NCBI GenBank assembly: GCA_963812075.1
Contig: CAWETN010000001.1
Span: 7,383 to 71,382 of the forward strand
From: JAMXLO01 sp963812075
GTDB taxonomy: Bacteria > Pseudomonadota > Alphaproteobacteria > Acetobacterales > Acetobacteraceae
Direction: 5' to 3'
DNA: 64,000 nucleotides
Shown here: piece by piece, positions 19,994-29,331 of the stretch
How positions within the stretch are numbered: position 1 is the first letter of the stretch
Layout of the letters: every line of letters begins with the position of its first letter
Notes under the pieces: model-generated
Databases searched by the model: none
The model's input: the letters and a program-made list of their open reading frames with translations, nothing else
What the model was told of the DNA's origin: nothing
Made by a program: the position numbers and the translations under genes

Positions 19994-20813
19994 CGGCGAT
20001 CCGCGTGATGGCGGCCGTCTCGCCCGGCTCCCGATCGCCCAGCCGGGCGAGCAGAGCCGTCAGGATCGCCGGCACCTCATTCTCGAAACGGTAGGGCGGG
20101 TTCACCACGAGCAGGCCGCAGCCATTGAGCCGGGTCGCGTCGACCGGCTCCCGCAGGCACAGCTCGGCGGTCACGACGTCCCGCACGCCGCTTGCGGAGA
20201 TCGCCGCCAGCAACTGGCGGACCGGCGCGCGCTGCTTGATCGGATACCAGGCGACGAATACGCCGGTGCGGCAGCGCTGCCAGCCGGCGACGATGCCGGC
20301 CGCGAGCTGTGCGAACTCGTCGGGCGCCTCGAACGGCGGATCGACCAGCACCAGGCTGCGCCGCTCGCGGGGCGGCAGCAGGGCGCCGAGTGCCTCCCAC
20401 GCATCGCGCCGGTGCACCGCGACCTGCACGTCGCCGTGGAAGTTGCGACGCAGCGAGGCGGCATCCTCGGGATGCAGCTCGCAGCACGCCAAGCGGTCAC
20501 CGGACCGCAGCAAAGCGCGCGCGATCGCCGGCGAGCCGGGATACAGGCCAAGCGACCGCACAAGCCCCGCGTAGTCCGCGAGCGCCGCCGGCGGATCGTC
20601 GAGCAGGCGTGCGATCCCCTGCCGCCATTCGCCCGTGCGCAGCGCCGGGGCGCCATCGAGATCGGTGCGACCAGGGCCGGCGTGGGTGTCGAGCACGAAA
20701 AACGGCGCCGGCTTGCGGTGCAGCGCGCGCAGCAGCCAGATCAGCACCGCGTGCTTCACGCAGTCGCCGAAGTTTCCGGCATGGAAGGCGTGGCGGTAGT
20801 TCACAGCGGCCAT
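19986..20813 (-). CDS. rlmJ: 23S rRNA (adenine(2030)-N(6))-methyltransferase
   Basis: SAM-dependent methyltransferase acting on A2030 of 23S rRNA (family known from E. coli YhiR). The 275-residue protein opens with NYRHAFHAGNFGDCVKHA and has the DTHAGPGRTDL SAM-binding region. It has two NPPY-related motifs: VLVDPPFEAPDEF, the substrate adenine motif, and VVNPPYRFENEV near the end. It overlaps tsaD upstream by 13 bp and gpsA downstream by 8 bp, so all three are cotranscribed. Confidence 0.93.
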   Translation of the reverse strand: MAAVNYRHAFHAGNFGDCVKHAVLIWLLRALHRKPAPFFVLDTHAGPGRTDLDGAPALRTGEWRQGIARLLDDPPAALADYAGLVRSLGLYPGSPAIARALLRSGDRLACCELHPEDAASLRRNFHGDVQVAVHRRDAWEALGALLPPRERRSLVLVDPPFEAPDEFAQLAAGIVAGWQRCRTGVFVAWYPIKQRAPVRQLLAAISASGVRDVVTAELCLREPVDATRLNGCGLLVVNPPYRFENEVPAILTALLARLGDREPGETAAITRIADE

Positions 20814-21832
20814 CTCGGCCGCGGAGCGAAATCCAGCTCATCCACCAGCCCCAGCCGCAGCCGCTCGACCCCGGTCCATGCCACCATCACCGCGTTGTCG
20901 GTGCACAGCCGCACCGGCGGCGCGACCAGCGTAAATCCCTGCTCACCGGCGGCCGCTGCCAAAGCCACGCGGACCGCCGTGTTCGCCGCCACACCGCCCG
21001 CGACCACCAGCACGTGCGCGCCTGGTGCCCGCTGCCGCATCATCGCCATCGCGTGCTTCGCCCGGTCGGCCAGCACCTCGGCGACGGCAGCCTGGAAGCC
21101 GGCGGCGATGTCGGCTGCGACCTGCACCGGCAGCGGCCCCGCGCCGTGCCGCGCCACGTCCTGCGCCACCGCGGTCTTCAGGCCGGAGAAACTGAAGTCA
21201 CACCCTGCCCGCCCCCGCATCGGTCGGGGAAACGCATGCCGCCCCGGATCGCCGCCGGCCGCGAGCCGCTCCAGCGCCGGCCCGCCCGGCCAGCCCAGGC
21301 CGAGCAGCTTGGCCACCTTGTCGAACGCCTCGCCGGCCGCATCGTCCATCGTGCTGCCCAGCCGCACGTGCCGTCCCACGCCCTCGACCGCGACGCACTG
21401 GCAGTGTCCGCCCGAGACCAGCAGCAGCAGGTAGGGAAACGCGACTCCGCCCTCCACCAGGCCCGGCAGCCGCGCGGTCAGCGCGTGCGCCTCCAGGTGG
21501 TTGACGGCGACGAACGGCAACCCGTGCGCGATGGCGATGCCCTTGGCGAACTGGCTGCCGACGATAAGCCCGCCGATCAGCCCCGGCCCGGCGCTCGCCG
21601 CCACCCCACCCAGCGCGTCGAACGCCAGTCCGGCCCGCGCCATCACGCCGCGTACTTGCTCCGGCAGGAAGGCCAGATGGGCGCGGGCAGCGATCTCCGG
21701 CACCACCCCGCCATAGGGCGCGTGCTCGCGTTCCTGGCTCAGCACTGCCTCAGCCAGCACCCGCCCGCCGGCGTCCAGCACCGCCGTGGCGGTCTCGTCG
21801 CAGGATGTTTCGATGCCCAGCACGGGGCGCAT
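20801..21832 (-). CDS. tsaD: tRNA N6-adenosine threonylcarbamoyltransferase
   Basis: Transfers threonylcarbamoyl to A37 of ANN-decoding tRNAs together with TsaB and TsaE. It is 343 residues of ASKHA fold. It begins VLGIETSCDETATAVLD, carries the metal-binding NHLEAH motif, YLLLLVSGGH, and the nucleotide-binding VAGGVAANTAVR. It heads the minus-strand cluster and is divergent from hemC, 50 bases away, an arrangement typical of Alphaproteobacteria. Confidence 0.97.
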   Translation of the reverse strand: MRPVLGIETSCDETATAVLDAGGRVLAEAVLSQEREHAPYGGVVPEIAARAHLAFLPEQVRGVMARAGLAFDALGGVAASAGPGLIGGLIVGSQFAKGIAIAHGLPFVAVNHLEAHALTARLPGLVEGGVAFPYLLLLVSGGHCQCVAVEGVGRHVRLGSTMDDAAGEAFDKVAKLLGLGWPGGPALERLAAGGDPGRHAFPRPMRGRAGCDFSFSGLKTAVAQDVARHGAGPLPVQVAADIAAGFQAAVAEVLADRAKHAMAMMRQRAPGAHVLVVAGGVAANTAVRVALAAAAGEQGFTLVAPPVRLCTDNAVMVAWTGVERLRLGLVDELDFAPRPRWPL

Positions 21833-21882
21833 CCGCGCAGTCCGATCTTCCCAGTTGCCCGCCAGAGTAATAGGACGCCGCC

Positions 21883-22842
21883 ATGAGCACCGCCATGCCG
21901 GCCTCCCCGTCGCGCAACCACCCGCTGCGGGTCGGCACGCGCGGCTCGCCGCTCGCGCTGATCCAGACCCGCGGCTTCATCCAGCTGCTGGCGCGCGCCA
22001 TTCCGGCGTCGCTCGAGGAGCACGTGATCCGCACCACGGGCGACGCGGTGCAGGACCGCCGCCTGGCCGAGATCGGCGGCAAGGGGCTGTTCGCCAAGGA
22101 GATCCACGAGGCACTCGCCGACGGCCGGATCGACCTCGCGGTGCACAGCCTGAAGGACCTGGAGACCGAGTTGCCGCCGGGCATCGTGTTGGGCTGCACG
22201 CTGCGGCGCGAGGATGCGCGCGACGCGCTGATCCTGGCACCCGGTGCGCGCCCCGACCCGGACCGGCCGTTCGACAGCCTGCCGGCGGGAGCGCTGATCG
22301 GCACCGCCTCGGTGCGTCGCCAGGCACAGCTGCTGCATGTGCGTCCGGATCTTGCCATCACCATGCTGCGCGGCAACGTGCAGACGCGGCTCGAGAAGCT
22401 GGCCGCCGGCGTCTGCGCCGCCTCGCTGCTGGCCTATGCGGGATTGAAGCGCCTTGGCCTGGCAGATCGGGCCAGCGTCGTGCTCGACCCGGAGACCATG
22501 GTGCCAGCCGCGGGCCAGGGCATAGTCGGCGTCACCGTGCGGGAGGCCGACGTGGAGCTTCGCACCGCGTTGGCCGCCATCGAGGACGCCGAGGCACGCA
22601 CCGCAGCCACCGCCGAGCGGGCGCTGCTGGCGCGGCTCGACGGTTCCTGCCGCACGCCGATCGCGGCATATGCGCGGTGCCCGGCGGGTGGCGATCTGCA
22701 GCTGACCGGGCTGGTCGCGCGCGCCGATGGGTCTTTCCTCGTCAAACGCGGCCTCTCCGGCGCCGCTGCCGACGCAGTGAGGATCGGCCTCGAACTCGGA
22801 GCCCAGCTGCGCGCCGACAGCCCAGACGACATCTTTGCCTGA
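21883..22842 (+). CDS. hemC: Porphobilinogen deaminase (hydroxymethylbilane synthase)
   Basis: Polymerises four porphobilinogens into hydroxymethylbilane. It is 319 residues. It shows RVGTRGSPLALIQT, the LAVHSLKDLE region with the catalytic Asp, the IGTASVRRQAQ arginines, GRGNVQTRL-like RGNVQTRLEKL, and the cofactor-attachment cysteine in LDGSCRTPIAAY. The first ATG at 21883 is used; an in-frame ATG at 21895 is an alternative. It is the first gene of the haem operon and overlaps hemD by 8 bp. Confidence 0.97.
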   Translation: MSTAMPASPSRNHPLRVGTRGSPLALIQTRGFIQLLARAIPASLEEHVIRTTGDAVQDRRLAEIGGKGLFAKEIHEALADGRIDLAVHSLKDLETELPPGIVLGCTLRREDARDALILAPGARPDPDRPFDSLPAGALIGTASVRRQAQLLHVRPDLAITMLRGNVQTRLEKLAAGVCAASLLAYAGLKRLGLADRASVVLDPETMVPAAGQGIVGVTVREADVELRTALAAIEDAEARTAATAERALLARLDGSCRTPIAAYARCPAGGDLQLTGLVARADGSFLVKRGLSGAAADAVRIGLELGAQLRADSPDDIFA

Positions 22843-23545
22843 CGCCGGCCCCGGCGTTCTGATCACCCGCCCTGAACCGGGCGCCAGCGACACCGCCGCG
22901 CGCGTGGCGGCAATGGGATACCGGCCCGTCGTTGCCCCACTGCTCGAAATCCGCACCCTTGGCGCGCCGCTGTCGCTCCCGGCACGGATCCAGGCGATAC
23001 TGGCCACCAGCGGAAGCGCCGTCCCGTGCCTGCCGGCGAGCCATCGCCACCTGCCGCTCTACGCCGTGGGCAACGCCACCGCCGCGCGCGCACGCGCGGC
23101 CGGATTCAGCCGCATCGACAGCGCCGATGGGGATGCCGGAGCGTTGGCGGCACTGGTGGCCCGATGCTGCGATCCGCACGCCGGACCCCTGCTGCTCGTC
23201 TCGGGTCGCGACCAGGGGATGAGCCTGGCCGCCGATCTGCGCGGCCGCGGCTTCGCCGTCGTCAGGCGCGTCGTGTACGCCGCAGTTCCGGCCGCGGTTC
23301 TGCCGGACGCCGCGCGCGCCGCGTTCCGCTCGGCGGAGCTGTCCGCGGCGCTGTTCTTTTCGGCGGAAACCGCGCGGCAGGGCGTCCGCCTGCTGAAGGC
23401 CGCACGTCTTGCGGAGGCGGCCCGATCGGTCGACGCGCTGGCTATCGGCCCGCCGAGCGCCGTGGCATTACAGGCGCTTCCCTGGCGACGCATCCTCGTC
23501 GCCGCCCGCCCCAACCAGGACGCGATGCTGGCACTGCTCCGATGA
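22835..23545 (+). CDS. hemD: Uroporphyrinogen-III synthase
   Basis: Cyclises and inverts ring D of hydroxymethylbilane. At 236 residues it is the family size, and the family is poorly conserved. It begins GVLITRPEPGASDTAARVAAMGY, a typical HemD start, and has LLLVSGRDQGMSLAADLRGRGF and ALFFSAETARQGVRLL. The start is a TTG inside the hemC stop region (8 bp overlap); no ATG or GTG fits better. Position right after hemC strongly supports the call. Confidence 0.9.
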   Translation: MPDAGPGVLITRPEPGASDTAARVAAMGYRPVVAPLLEIRTLGAPLSLPARIQAILATSGSAVPCLPASHRHLPLYAVGNATAARARAAGFSRIDSADGDAGALAALVARCCDPHAGPLLLVSGRDQGMSLAADLRGRGFAVVRRVVYAAVPAAVLPDAARAAFRSAELSAALFFSAETARQGVRLLKAARLAEAARSVDALAIGPPSAVALQALPWRRILVAARPNQDAMLALLR

Positions 23546-24516
23546 GTGATCCGATCGACCACCCGCCGGAGGAACACGTCGAGCCGCCCGCGCCACCGGG
23601 CCCCGAACCCCGCCCGATCGTGCGCTCCTGGCTGCCGTGGATGACCGGCGCCGGCTTCCTGGTCGTTGCGGCGGCATTGAGCTGGGTCTGGCGGCACCCC
23701 GACATCCCGGCGCCGTCCACCGAGGCGACCGATGCACTGGGCCGCCAGGTCGCCACACTGGACAGCCGGGTGACCCGGCTGGAACAGCGGCCGCAGCCGC
23801 AAGGCGCCGATCTTGCCCCGCTCGCTGCCCGCGTCGCCGCCCTGGAGCAGCGCCCCGCCACGCCGGCCCCGACCGCCGCGCCCGATCTCGCCCCGCTGGA
23901 GCGGCGCATCGCGGCGCTGGAACAGCGGCAACCGCCTGACCTCGCGCCCCTCGAGGCGCGGATTGCCAACCTGGACAATGCCACCCGGGCGGCGCAGAGC
24001 GACCTGGCCCGCCGGCAGGATGCGGAGGAAAGCCGGATTGCCGCGATCGAGAAGGCGGCCCGCCGGGCTCCGCTTGTGCAGGCCGCATCCCTGGCGCTGG
24101 CGGCGGGCCACAAGCTGGGCGACCTGCCTGGTGCGCCCGCGGCGCTTGCGCGCTTTGCCAACGACGATCCGCCCACCGAGGCTTCGCTGCGCCTCGCGTT
24201 TCCCGCTGCCGCGCGCCAGGCGCTGGAAGTCGCGCATCCGTCGGTGGAGGGAAAACCTCTGCTGACCCGGCTCTGGGCCCAGGCGCAGGACCTCGTCACC
24301 ATCCGACAGGGCGACCGCGTGCTGGTCGGCGATCCGGTTGCCGGGGTGCTGGAGCATGCGCGCGCCAAACTGGACGCCGGGGACCTGGCCGGGGCGGTGG
24401 CGGAGGTCGGCGCCCTGCAGGGTGCCCCGGCGCAGGCGATGGCGGCTTGGCTCGCGCAGGCCAGGTCGCTGCTGGAGGCACGCGCCGCTCTTGCCACCTG
24501 GGCCGCGGCGGGCTGA
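23542..24516 (+). CDS. Mitofilin/HemX-like inner membrane protein
   Basis: A 324-residue bitopic protein with a proline-rich cytoplasmic N-terminus, one membrane span (residues about 32-50, MTGAGFLVVAAALSWVW), and then a long heptad-like coiled coil with repeated LEQR segments (about residues 70-175). A helical C-terminal domain follows. This is the alphaproteobacterial mitofilin/COG4223 architecture found between hemD and hemY. The start ATG overlaps the hemD stop (ATGA) and its stop overlaps the hemY start. The biochemical role is not settled; inner membrane shaping or haem-enzyme scaffolding has been proposed for relatives. Confidence 0.85.
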   Translation: MSDPIDHPPEEHVEPPAPPGPEPRPIVRSWLPWMTGAGFLVVAAALSWVWRHPDIPAPSTEATDALGRQVATLDSRVTRLEQRPQPQGADLAPLAARVAALEQRPATPAPTAAPDLAPLERRIAALEQRQPPDLAPLEARIANLDNATRAAQSDLARRQDAEESRIAAIEKAARRAPLVQAASLALAAGHKLGDLPGAPAALARFANDDPPTEASLRLAFPAAARQALEVAHPSVEGKPLLTRLWAQAQDLVTIRQGDRVLVGDPVAGVLEHARAKLDAGDLAGAVAEVGALQGAPAQAMAAWLAQARSLLEARAALATWAAAG

Positions 24517-25829
24517 TGCGCCGCATCCTGCTCGTGCTGCTGGCCGCGGGGGTGACGGTTGCTCTCGCGTGGGGACTGGCCGGCCTGCCGGGTCGCGTCA
24601 GCGCGGAAATTGGCGACTACAGCTTCGCCGCCCCCGTTTCCGTGGTGGCTCTCGGCCTGCTGCTGCTGTTCGCGCTGCTGTACGTGCTGTTCCGGCTGCT
24701 TGGCGCCCTGATCCGCCTGCCGCGCACGCTGCGTGAGCGGCAGGCGGCGCGGCGGCGGCGTGCAGGGGACACCGCGCTGACGCGTACCCTGCTGGCGCTC
24801 GCCGCCGGCGAGACGGGCGATGCGCGGCGCGAGGCCGGCCGTGCGCGACGTCTCCTGGGCGACACCCCCGCAACGCTGCTGCTGGCCGCGGAGGCCGGCC
24901 GGATCGCCGGCCGCACGGACGAGGCAGAGGCGGCGTTCCGCACGCTCGCTGAGCGCGACGACGCAGCATTCCTCGGCCTGCGCGGGCTGCTGCGCCAGGC
25001 GATCGAGCGGCAGGATTGGGCCGAGGCCACCGCGCTCGCGCGGCGCGCCGAGACGGTCGAGCCGGGTGCCGCCTGGCTGCGGCGCGAGCGGGCGCGGCTC
25101 GCGGTGCGGGCGGGCGACTGGTCGGAGGCGCTCGCGCTGGCCGATGCCGATGCCCCCAAGGCGGCGCTTGCCACCGCCGCGGCGCAGGCCACGAGCGACG
25201 CAGCGCGGGGCATGCGGCTGGGGAAGCTGGCCTGGCAGGACGATCCCGCGCTGGCGCCGGCCGCGCTGGCCTACGCGACGCGGCTGCGTGCGGCTGGGCG
25301 AGAGAACCGCGCGCTGGCGGCGATCCGCCACACCTGGGCGATCGCCCCGCAGCCCGATCTCGCAGCGTTCGCGCTGGCACCGGTGAGCGACCCATTGCAG
25401 CGTACGCAGGCCGCGCAACGGCTGACCCAGGCCAATCCGGAGCATGCCGAAAGCCGCCTGCTGCTGGCGCGGACGGCGCTCGAGGCCGGGCTGACCGGCG
25501 AGGCGCGTCGCCAGGCAGAGGCGGCGGTCGCGGCCGGCCTCAACCAGCGTCGGCTGTGGCTGCTGATCGCCGAGATCGAGGAGGCCGAAGGCGGCGACGG
25601 CGAGGCCGGCCGGCTGGCGCAGCGGGACGCGCTGCGGCGCGCCGCCGTTGCCGACCCGGACCCGACCTGGCATTGCGACGCCTGCCACACGGCACATGCG
25701 TCCTGGCAGCCGCACTGTCCGGACTGCTTCACCGTGGGCAGCCTGCGGTGGGGCGCCACCGTCCCGGCGGACGCGCCGCGCACGCTGCAGGATGCGTCGG
25801 CGACCTTCCTCATCGGGCCGGCCGAATAG
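24516..25829 (+). CDS. hemY: HemY-like membrane protein with TPR-type helices and C-terminal zinc-ribbon-like motif
   Basis: A 437-residue protein with two N-terminal membrane helices (residues about 3-27 and 43-68), the HemY N-terminal domain, then TPR-like helical repeats rich in Ala and Arg. The C-terminus has paired cysteines, HCDACH and HCPDCF, spaced 15 residues apart, resembling a zinc ribbon. Despite the name, this family is not the protoporphyrinogen oxidase of Bacillus; its exact function in haem synthesis is unknown. ATG overlaps the upstream stop (TGATG). Last gene of hemC-hemD-mitofilin-hemY. Confidence 0.88.
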   Translation: MRRILLVLLAAGVTVALAWGLAGLPGRVSAEIGDYSFAAPVSVVALGLLLLFALLYVLFRLLGALIRLPRTLRERQAARRRRAGDTALTRTLLALAAGETGDARREAGRARRLLGDTPATLLLAAEAGRIAGRTDEAEAAFRTLAERDDAAFLGLRGLLRQAIERQDWAEATALARRAETVEPGAAWLRRERARLAVRAGDWSEALALADADAPKAALATAAAQATSDAARGMRLGKLAWQDDPALAPAALAYATRLRAAGRENRALAAIRHTWAIAPQPDLAAFALAPVSDPLQRTQAAQRLTQANPEHAESRLLLARTALEAGLTGEARRQAEAAVAAGLNQRRLWLLIAEIEEAEGGDGEAGRLAQRDALRRAAVADPDPTWHCDACHTAHASWQPHCPDCFTVGSLRWGATVPADAPRTLQDASATFLIGPAE

Positions 25830-25844
25830 CAGCCTGCGTGTGTT

Positions 25845-26879
25845 TCAGTCCGGACCCCGGTGTGTATGTTCTGACGCGGAGTCGTTGCGCCGTCGCTGCT
25901 GTCGGTTGCCGAACAGCCGGCGTACCCGCGGCAATGACGACCAGACATAATCGCCGTACAGGAATGGCTCGAACGGTGCAGTATTCGCCAGCGGAAGCGG
26001 TGCAATTTGCCAGTCGAGCCGCGGCTCGAAGAAAAACGGTATCGAGAATCGCTCCCGTTCCGGCGAGAGGACGCGATGTTCGCAAGCGATTGTTCGGCCG
26101 CCCGTCCATGTCGCGAGCAGCCTGCCGCAATTGACCACCAACTGACCTTCGCGCGGCAAGATATCGACCCAACTGCCTCCGGGCAGCCGCACCTGGAGCC
26201 CCGGCGTGATGTCCTGCAGCAGTAGCGTCAGGCAGCCAAAGTCCACATGAGGTTCGCTGACGATCATGCGTTGATCGTTGTCACGAAAGACGAGGGCGCC
26301 CGCGCCATCAGCGTCGGCCGGACGGGGCAGGTACCGCAGTAGCCGCATCTGGGAGGCGCCGCCGACGAACGGCCTTGCCAGCTCGTGCTCGGAGAGGCCC
26401 AGCCCGCGGGCGATGCTCCGCAGCAGAGTCGCGCCAACCTGCTCCATCGCCAGGAAATGCGATCGCACCCGCCTCTCTCCAGCCTGGAACGACCGCTTCG
26501 GGCGGCATCGGCGTCCGACCAGTGAGGGGATCGTCGTCATCGATGGCTGCACCGTCGCGTACGACGTCTGCCCCGATCTGGAACGCGTCGTACCACGACA
26601 GACGCCCCGGCTGAGGCGGAAACCATCCGCGATGGCTGAGCGGCCGCGACGGATCGCGCGTGTTTCCAGCCAAGCCTTCGATCACACGGACGGCGCGCCG
26701 AACAGGCGCAGCATGCTCCGCCGGGCTGCCACATCGATGTGTATGTCGCAGGGCAGCCCCGTGATCGTCATCATGCCGGTGACCGTCATGGCCTGGAGCA
26801 CCCTCACATCGACGCCTTCCCTTTCGGGCGAGGGTGGCCCGAAGAGCGGGCACACGTCGATCTCGGGCGCGTCATCCAT
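25845..26879 (-). CDS. Isopenicillin N synthase-like 2-oxoglutarate/Fe(II) oxygenase (two frameshifts)
   Basis: About 340 residues once repaired. The N-terminal segment EIDVCPLFGPPS resembles the start of the family, and SHRGWFPPQPGRLSWYDAFQIG the helical region. The jelly-roll core has the iron ligands in SEPHVDFGCLTLLLQD (His and Asp) and CEHRVL (distal His), plus the RxS cosubstrate motif in RERFSIPFFFEP. These lie in three frames with breaks near 26705 and 26488; the second is repaired by removing one G. Oxygenases of this type act on small molecules, and the substrate cannot be read from sequence. It sits 54 bases downstream of the M23 peptidase on the same strand. Confidence 0.8.
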
Positions 26880-26933
26880 ACCGATCAAACTGGCGTCTCC
26901 ATGGCGAATCGGAGCCGAGAAACGACCAGCCAC

Positions 26934-27449
26934 CTACCGCGCGCGCTTCTCCTCGGGGGCGTGCGCCTCCTCCAGCGGCTCCGGCGCCGGCTGCGGGCAG
27001 TGCGACAGTGCAAGGTATGGCTTCGGATCGACCGCGCGACCGTCCACGCGCACCTCGAAATGCACGTGCGGCCCATGCGCCCGACCGGTCGTGCCGACGC
27101 GGCCGATCACCTCGCCCGCGGCAACCGGCTCGCCCGGCGCGATGCCCGAAGCGAACGCCGACATGTGGCCATAGCGGGTGATCAGGCCGTCGGCGTGACG
27201 GATATCGACGATCCGACCATAGGCGAAATACCAGCCGGCATACACCACGGTGCCGCCGGCGGCGGCGCGGATCGGCGAGCCGTATGGTGCCATCAGATCG
27301 ATGCCGGTATGGAAGTGGCTGAAGCCGCGCGAGATGTAGTTGAGGCGCTCGGGCGGGGTTATCATGCCGATGCAGCCAGACGGTTCGTCTGCGGCGCCGA
27401 CGGCGGGGAAGGCGAGGCACAGTGCAACGACGAGGGCTGGTGCGCGCAT
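26934..27449 (-). CDS. M23 family metallopeptidase, secreted
   Basis: A 171-residue LytM-type peptidase with a signal peptide (MRAPALVVALCLAFPAVGAADE). The zinc site is complete: FHTGIDL supplies His and Asp, and HGPHVHFEV supplies the HxH. Such enzymes cut peptide cross-links in peptidoglycan or act on proteins in the periplasm. It is a short single-domain form with a Pro/Glu-rich tail. Its start region overlaps the divergent DMT transporter gene by 28 bases if the longest transporter start is right. Confidence 0.92.
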   Translation of the reverse strand: MRAPALVVALCLAFPAVGAADEPSGCIGMITPPERLNYISRGFSHFHTGIDLMAPYGSPIRAAAGGTVVYAGWYFAYGRIVDIRHADGLITRYGHMSAFASGIAPGEPVAAGEVIGRVGTTGRAHGPHVHFEVRVDGRAVDPKPYLALSHCPQPAPEPLEEAHAPEEKRAR

Positions 27450-28336
27450 CGCCGCAGCAAACAGGAGACCGGCGCGCGAGTCGAGGCGGCCTGAGCGATC
27501 TCGGCCCGGGCATCACTTCGGCACTGTCGTACAGCGCTGCCGATGTCCTCGGCAAGATCGTGTTCAACGACGGCATGGACGTGCTGTCGTTCATCACCAC
27601 GCGCGGCGTGCTGACGGCGGTGTTCTTCTGGTTCTGGCTGCGGCGCAGCCCGCCTTCCAGGCCGCACACCAGGCGCGAACGCGTCGTGTCGATCGTCATC
27701 GGCCTGATGTTCTCGATCAACGTGTTCGCGCTGCTGCTGGCGATTCAGCTGCTGCCGCTGTCGATCGCCATCCTGACCTTTTTCATCTATCCGCTGCTGA
27801 CCGGGCTGGCAGGTGCGGTCACCGGCATCGACCGGGTCGGCCTGCGCGGGCTGCTGGCGGCGCTGGCCGCGTTCGCCGGCCTGGCGATGATGCTGGGCGC
27901 GCGGCTGGGAGAAGTGGAACTGCTCGGTGTCGCCTGCGCCTTGGCGGCGGCGGTGCTGCGCGTGGTGTCGCTGCTGGTCACCCGCGCCGCGCTGCGCGAG
28001 ACGGATTCGCGGCTGAACACCTGGTATTCGCTGCTGCCCTCGGCGGCGGTGTTCCTGCTGGCATCGCTGCTGACGCAGACATGGCACCCGCCGCTGTCCA
28101 CCGCCGGCTGGGTCGCGTTCGTCGGCATGAGTGTCACCAGCACGCTCTCGCTGCTGACCGGGTTCGTGTCGATCCTGCGCGTCGGCCCGTTCCGTACCGC
28201 GCTGATCATGAACCTGGAGCCGCTGGTCACGACGCTGGGCAGCATCGCATTGCTGGGCGAGGTGCTGACGCCGGTGCAGACGATCGGCGGCACGATCATG
28301 CTGGTGGCGCTGTGCGCGTTTCAGCTGCGCCGGTGA
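27422..28336 (+). CDS. DMT superfamily (EamA) transporter
   Basis: About 300 residues with ten predicted membrane helices in two five-helix repeats, the EamA pattern. The first helix covers SALSYSAADVLGKIVF and the last IGGTIMLVALCAFQL. The PLLTGLAGAV and NLEPLVTTLGSIALLGE segments are typical. Members export amino acids or metabolites; the substrate here is unknown. The start is uncertain: GTG codons at 27422 and 27440 are possible and both would overlap the divergent M23 gene. Confidence 0.88.
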   Translation: MQRRGLVRASPQQTGDRRASRGGLSDLGPGITSALSYSAADVLGKIVFNDGMDVLSFITTRGVLTAVFFWFWLRRSPPSRPHTRRERVVSIVIGLMFSINVFALLLAIQLLPLSIAILTFFIYPLLTGLAGAVTGIDRVGLRGLLAALAAFAGLAMMLGARLGEVELLGVACALAAAVLRVVSLLVTRAALRETDSRLNTWYSLLPSAAVFLLASLLTQTWHPPLSTAGWVAFVGMSVTSTLSLLTGFVSILRVGPFRTALIMNLEPLVTTLGSIALLGEVLTPVQTIGGTIMLVALCAFQLRR

Positions 28337-28415
28337 CTGACCGCGCCGTGCCACACATGAAGGGGCTTGCTTCGTCGTTCCGCTCCTCGCAAATGACAGC
28401 GGGGCGGGAGGTGCG

Positions 28416-29297
28416 TTATCGCAATTCGAACCCCAAATTCCGCAGCGCCTCGCGCATGCGGTCGCGGCCGCGCAGCGCCGCTGCGTCCTTCACGCGGTTG
28501 AGGCATTGCTGCGTCCAGTCGATCGGCTTCATGCCCTGCTCGCGCTGGAAGCTGCGGATCGTCGCGTTGTAGCCATCGATCGCATCGCTGCGCTGGACGG
28601 CAGAGTACTGCTCGCGGTGCAGCACCACGGACTGCGGCAGGCGCGGCTTGATGTCGGTCGGCCGGTCCGGATCGGGATAGCCGACCGACATGCCGAACAC
28701 CGCGAAGACATGCGGCGGCAAGCCGAGTTCGGCAGCGATCTGCTCGGGCAGATTGCGCATCGCTCCGATATAGACGCCGCCCAGGCCGAGCGACTCCGCG
28801 GCGATCAGGGCGCTCTGCGCGGCCAGCGCCGCATCGACCACGCCGACGATGAACTCCTCCAGATAGTGCGTGCCGTCCACCTGCGCCTGTCGCTCGGCGG
28901 CGATGCGATCCAGCCGCGACAGATCGGCGAGCCATACCAGCAGCAGCGGCGCATCGCGGATGAACTGCTGCTGACCGGCAAGGTCCGCCAGGCGCGACTT
29001 GCGCCCCGGCTCCTGCACCGCGACTACGCTCCAGAACTGCAGATTGGACGAGGTGGAGGCGGACTGCGCGGCGGCGACCAGCAGCTCCAGCGTACCCTCG
29101 GGCAACGGGCGCGGCAGGAAGCCGCGCACCGAGCGATGATCGAGAACCGTTTCCAGCACCGCGTTCCATTGTGCAGGTGCAGCAAGCGCGCCGTCGCGAT
29201 TGCGTCGCTTCAGCAGTGAGTGTGCATCGGCGGCGGGCTCCGCCTGGGTGCTTGCGGATGACACGTGACTCTCCAGATATGGGCGAGTGTCGATCAT
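28416..29297 (-). CDS. Nitroreductase family (NfsA-type) oxidoreductase
   Basis: About 293 residues, FMN-dependent. It contains the nitroreductase core HRSVRGFLPRPLPEGTLELLVAAAQSASTSSNLQFW (FMN-binding arginines and SxxNxQ) and AAESLGLGGVYIGAMRN. The GMSVGYPDPDRP segment and long C-terminal extension are like the NfsA/FRP group that uses NADPH. The start MIDTRPYL at 29297 is preferred; upstream residues are not conserved-looking. It is divergent from the glutamate dehydrogenase with only about 35 bases between the starts. Confidence 0.88.
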   Translation of the reverse strand: MIDTRPYLESHVSSASTQAEPAADAHSLLKRRNRDGALAAPAQWNAVLETVLDHRSVRGFLPRPLPEGTLELLVAAAQSASTSSNLQFWSVVAVQEPGRKSRLADLAGQQQFIRDAPLLLVWLADLSRLDRIAAERQAQVDGTHYLEEFIVGVVDAALAAQSALIAAESLGLGGVYIGAMRNLPEQIAAELGLPPHVFAVFGMSVGYPDPDRPTDIKPRLPQSVVLHREQYSAVQRSDAIDGYNATIRSFQREQGMKPIDWTQQCLNRVKDAAALRGRDRMREALRNLGFELR

Positions 29298-29331
29298 TCC
29301 CGACCCACTGCGTCCAGGCAAGGAGAGGTTG

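Noticed and set aside
24516..25829. HemY with C-terminal paired cysteines as a novel fusion.
   Set aside because: As far as I recall, alphaproteobacterial HemY-like proteins commonly carry this zinc-ribbon-like tail, so it is noted in the feature but not reported as unusual.
28400..28450. Sequence resembling a tRNA T-arm (AATTCGAACCCC) near 28425.
   Set aside because: No acceptor, D-arm or anticodon stem pairs around it; it is the 3' end of the nitroreductase gene.
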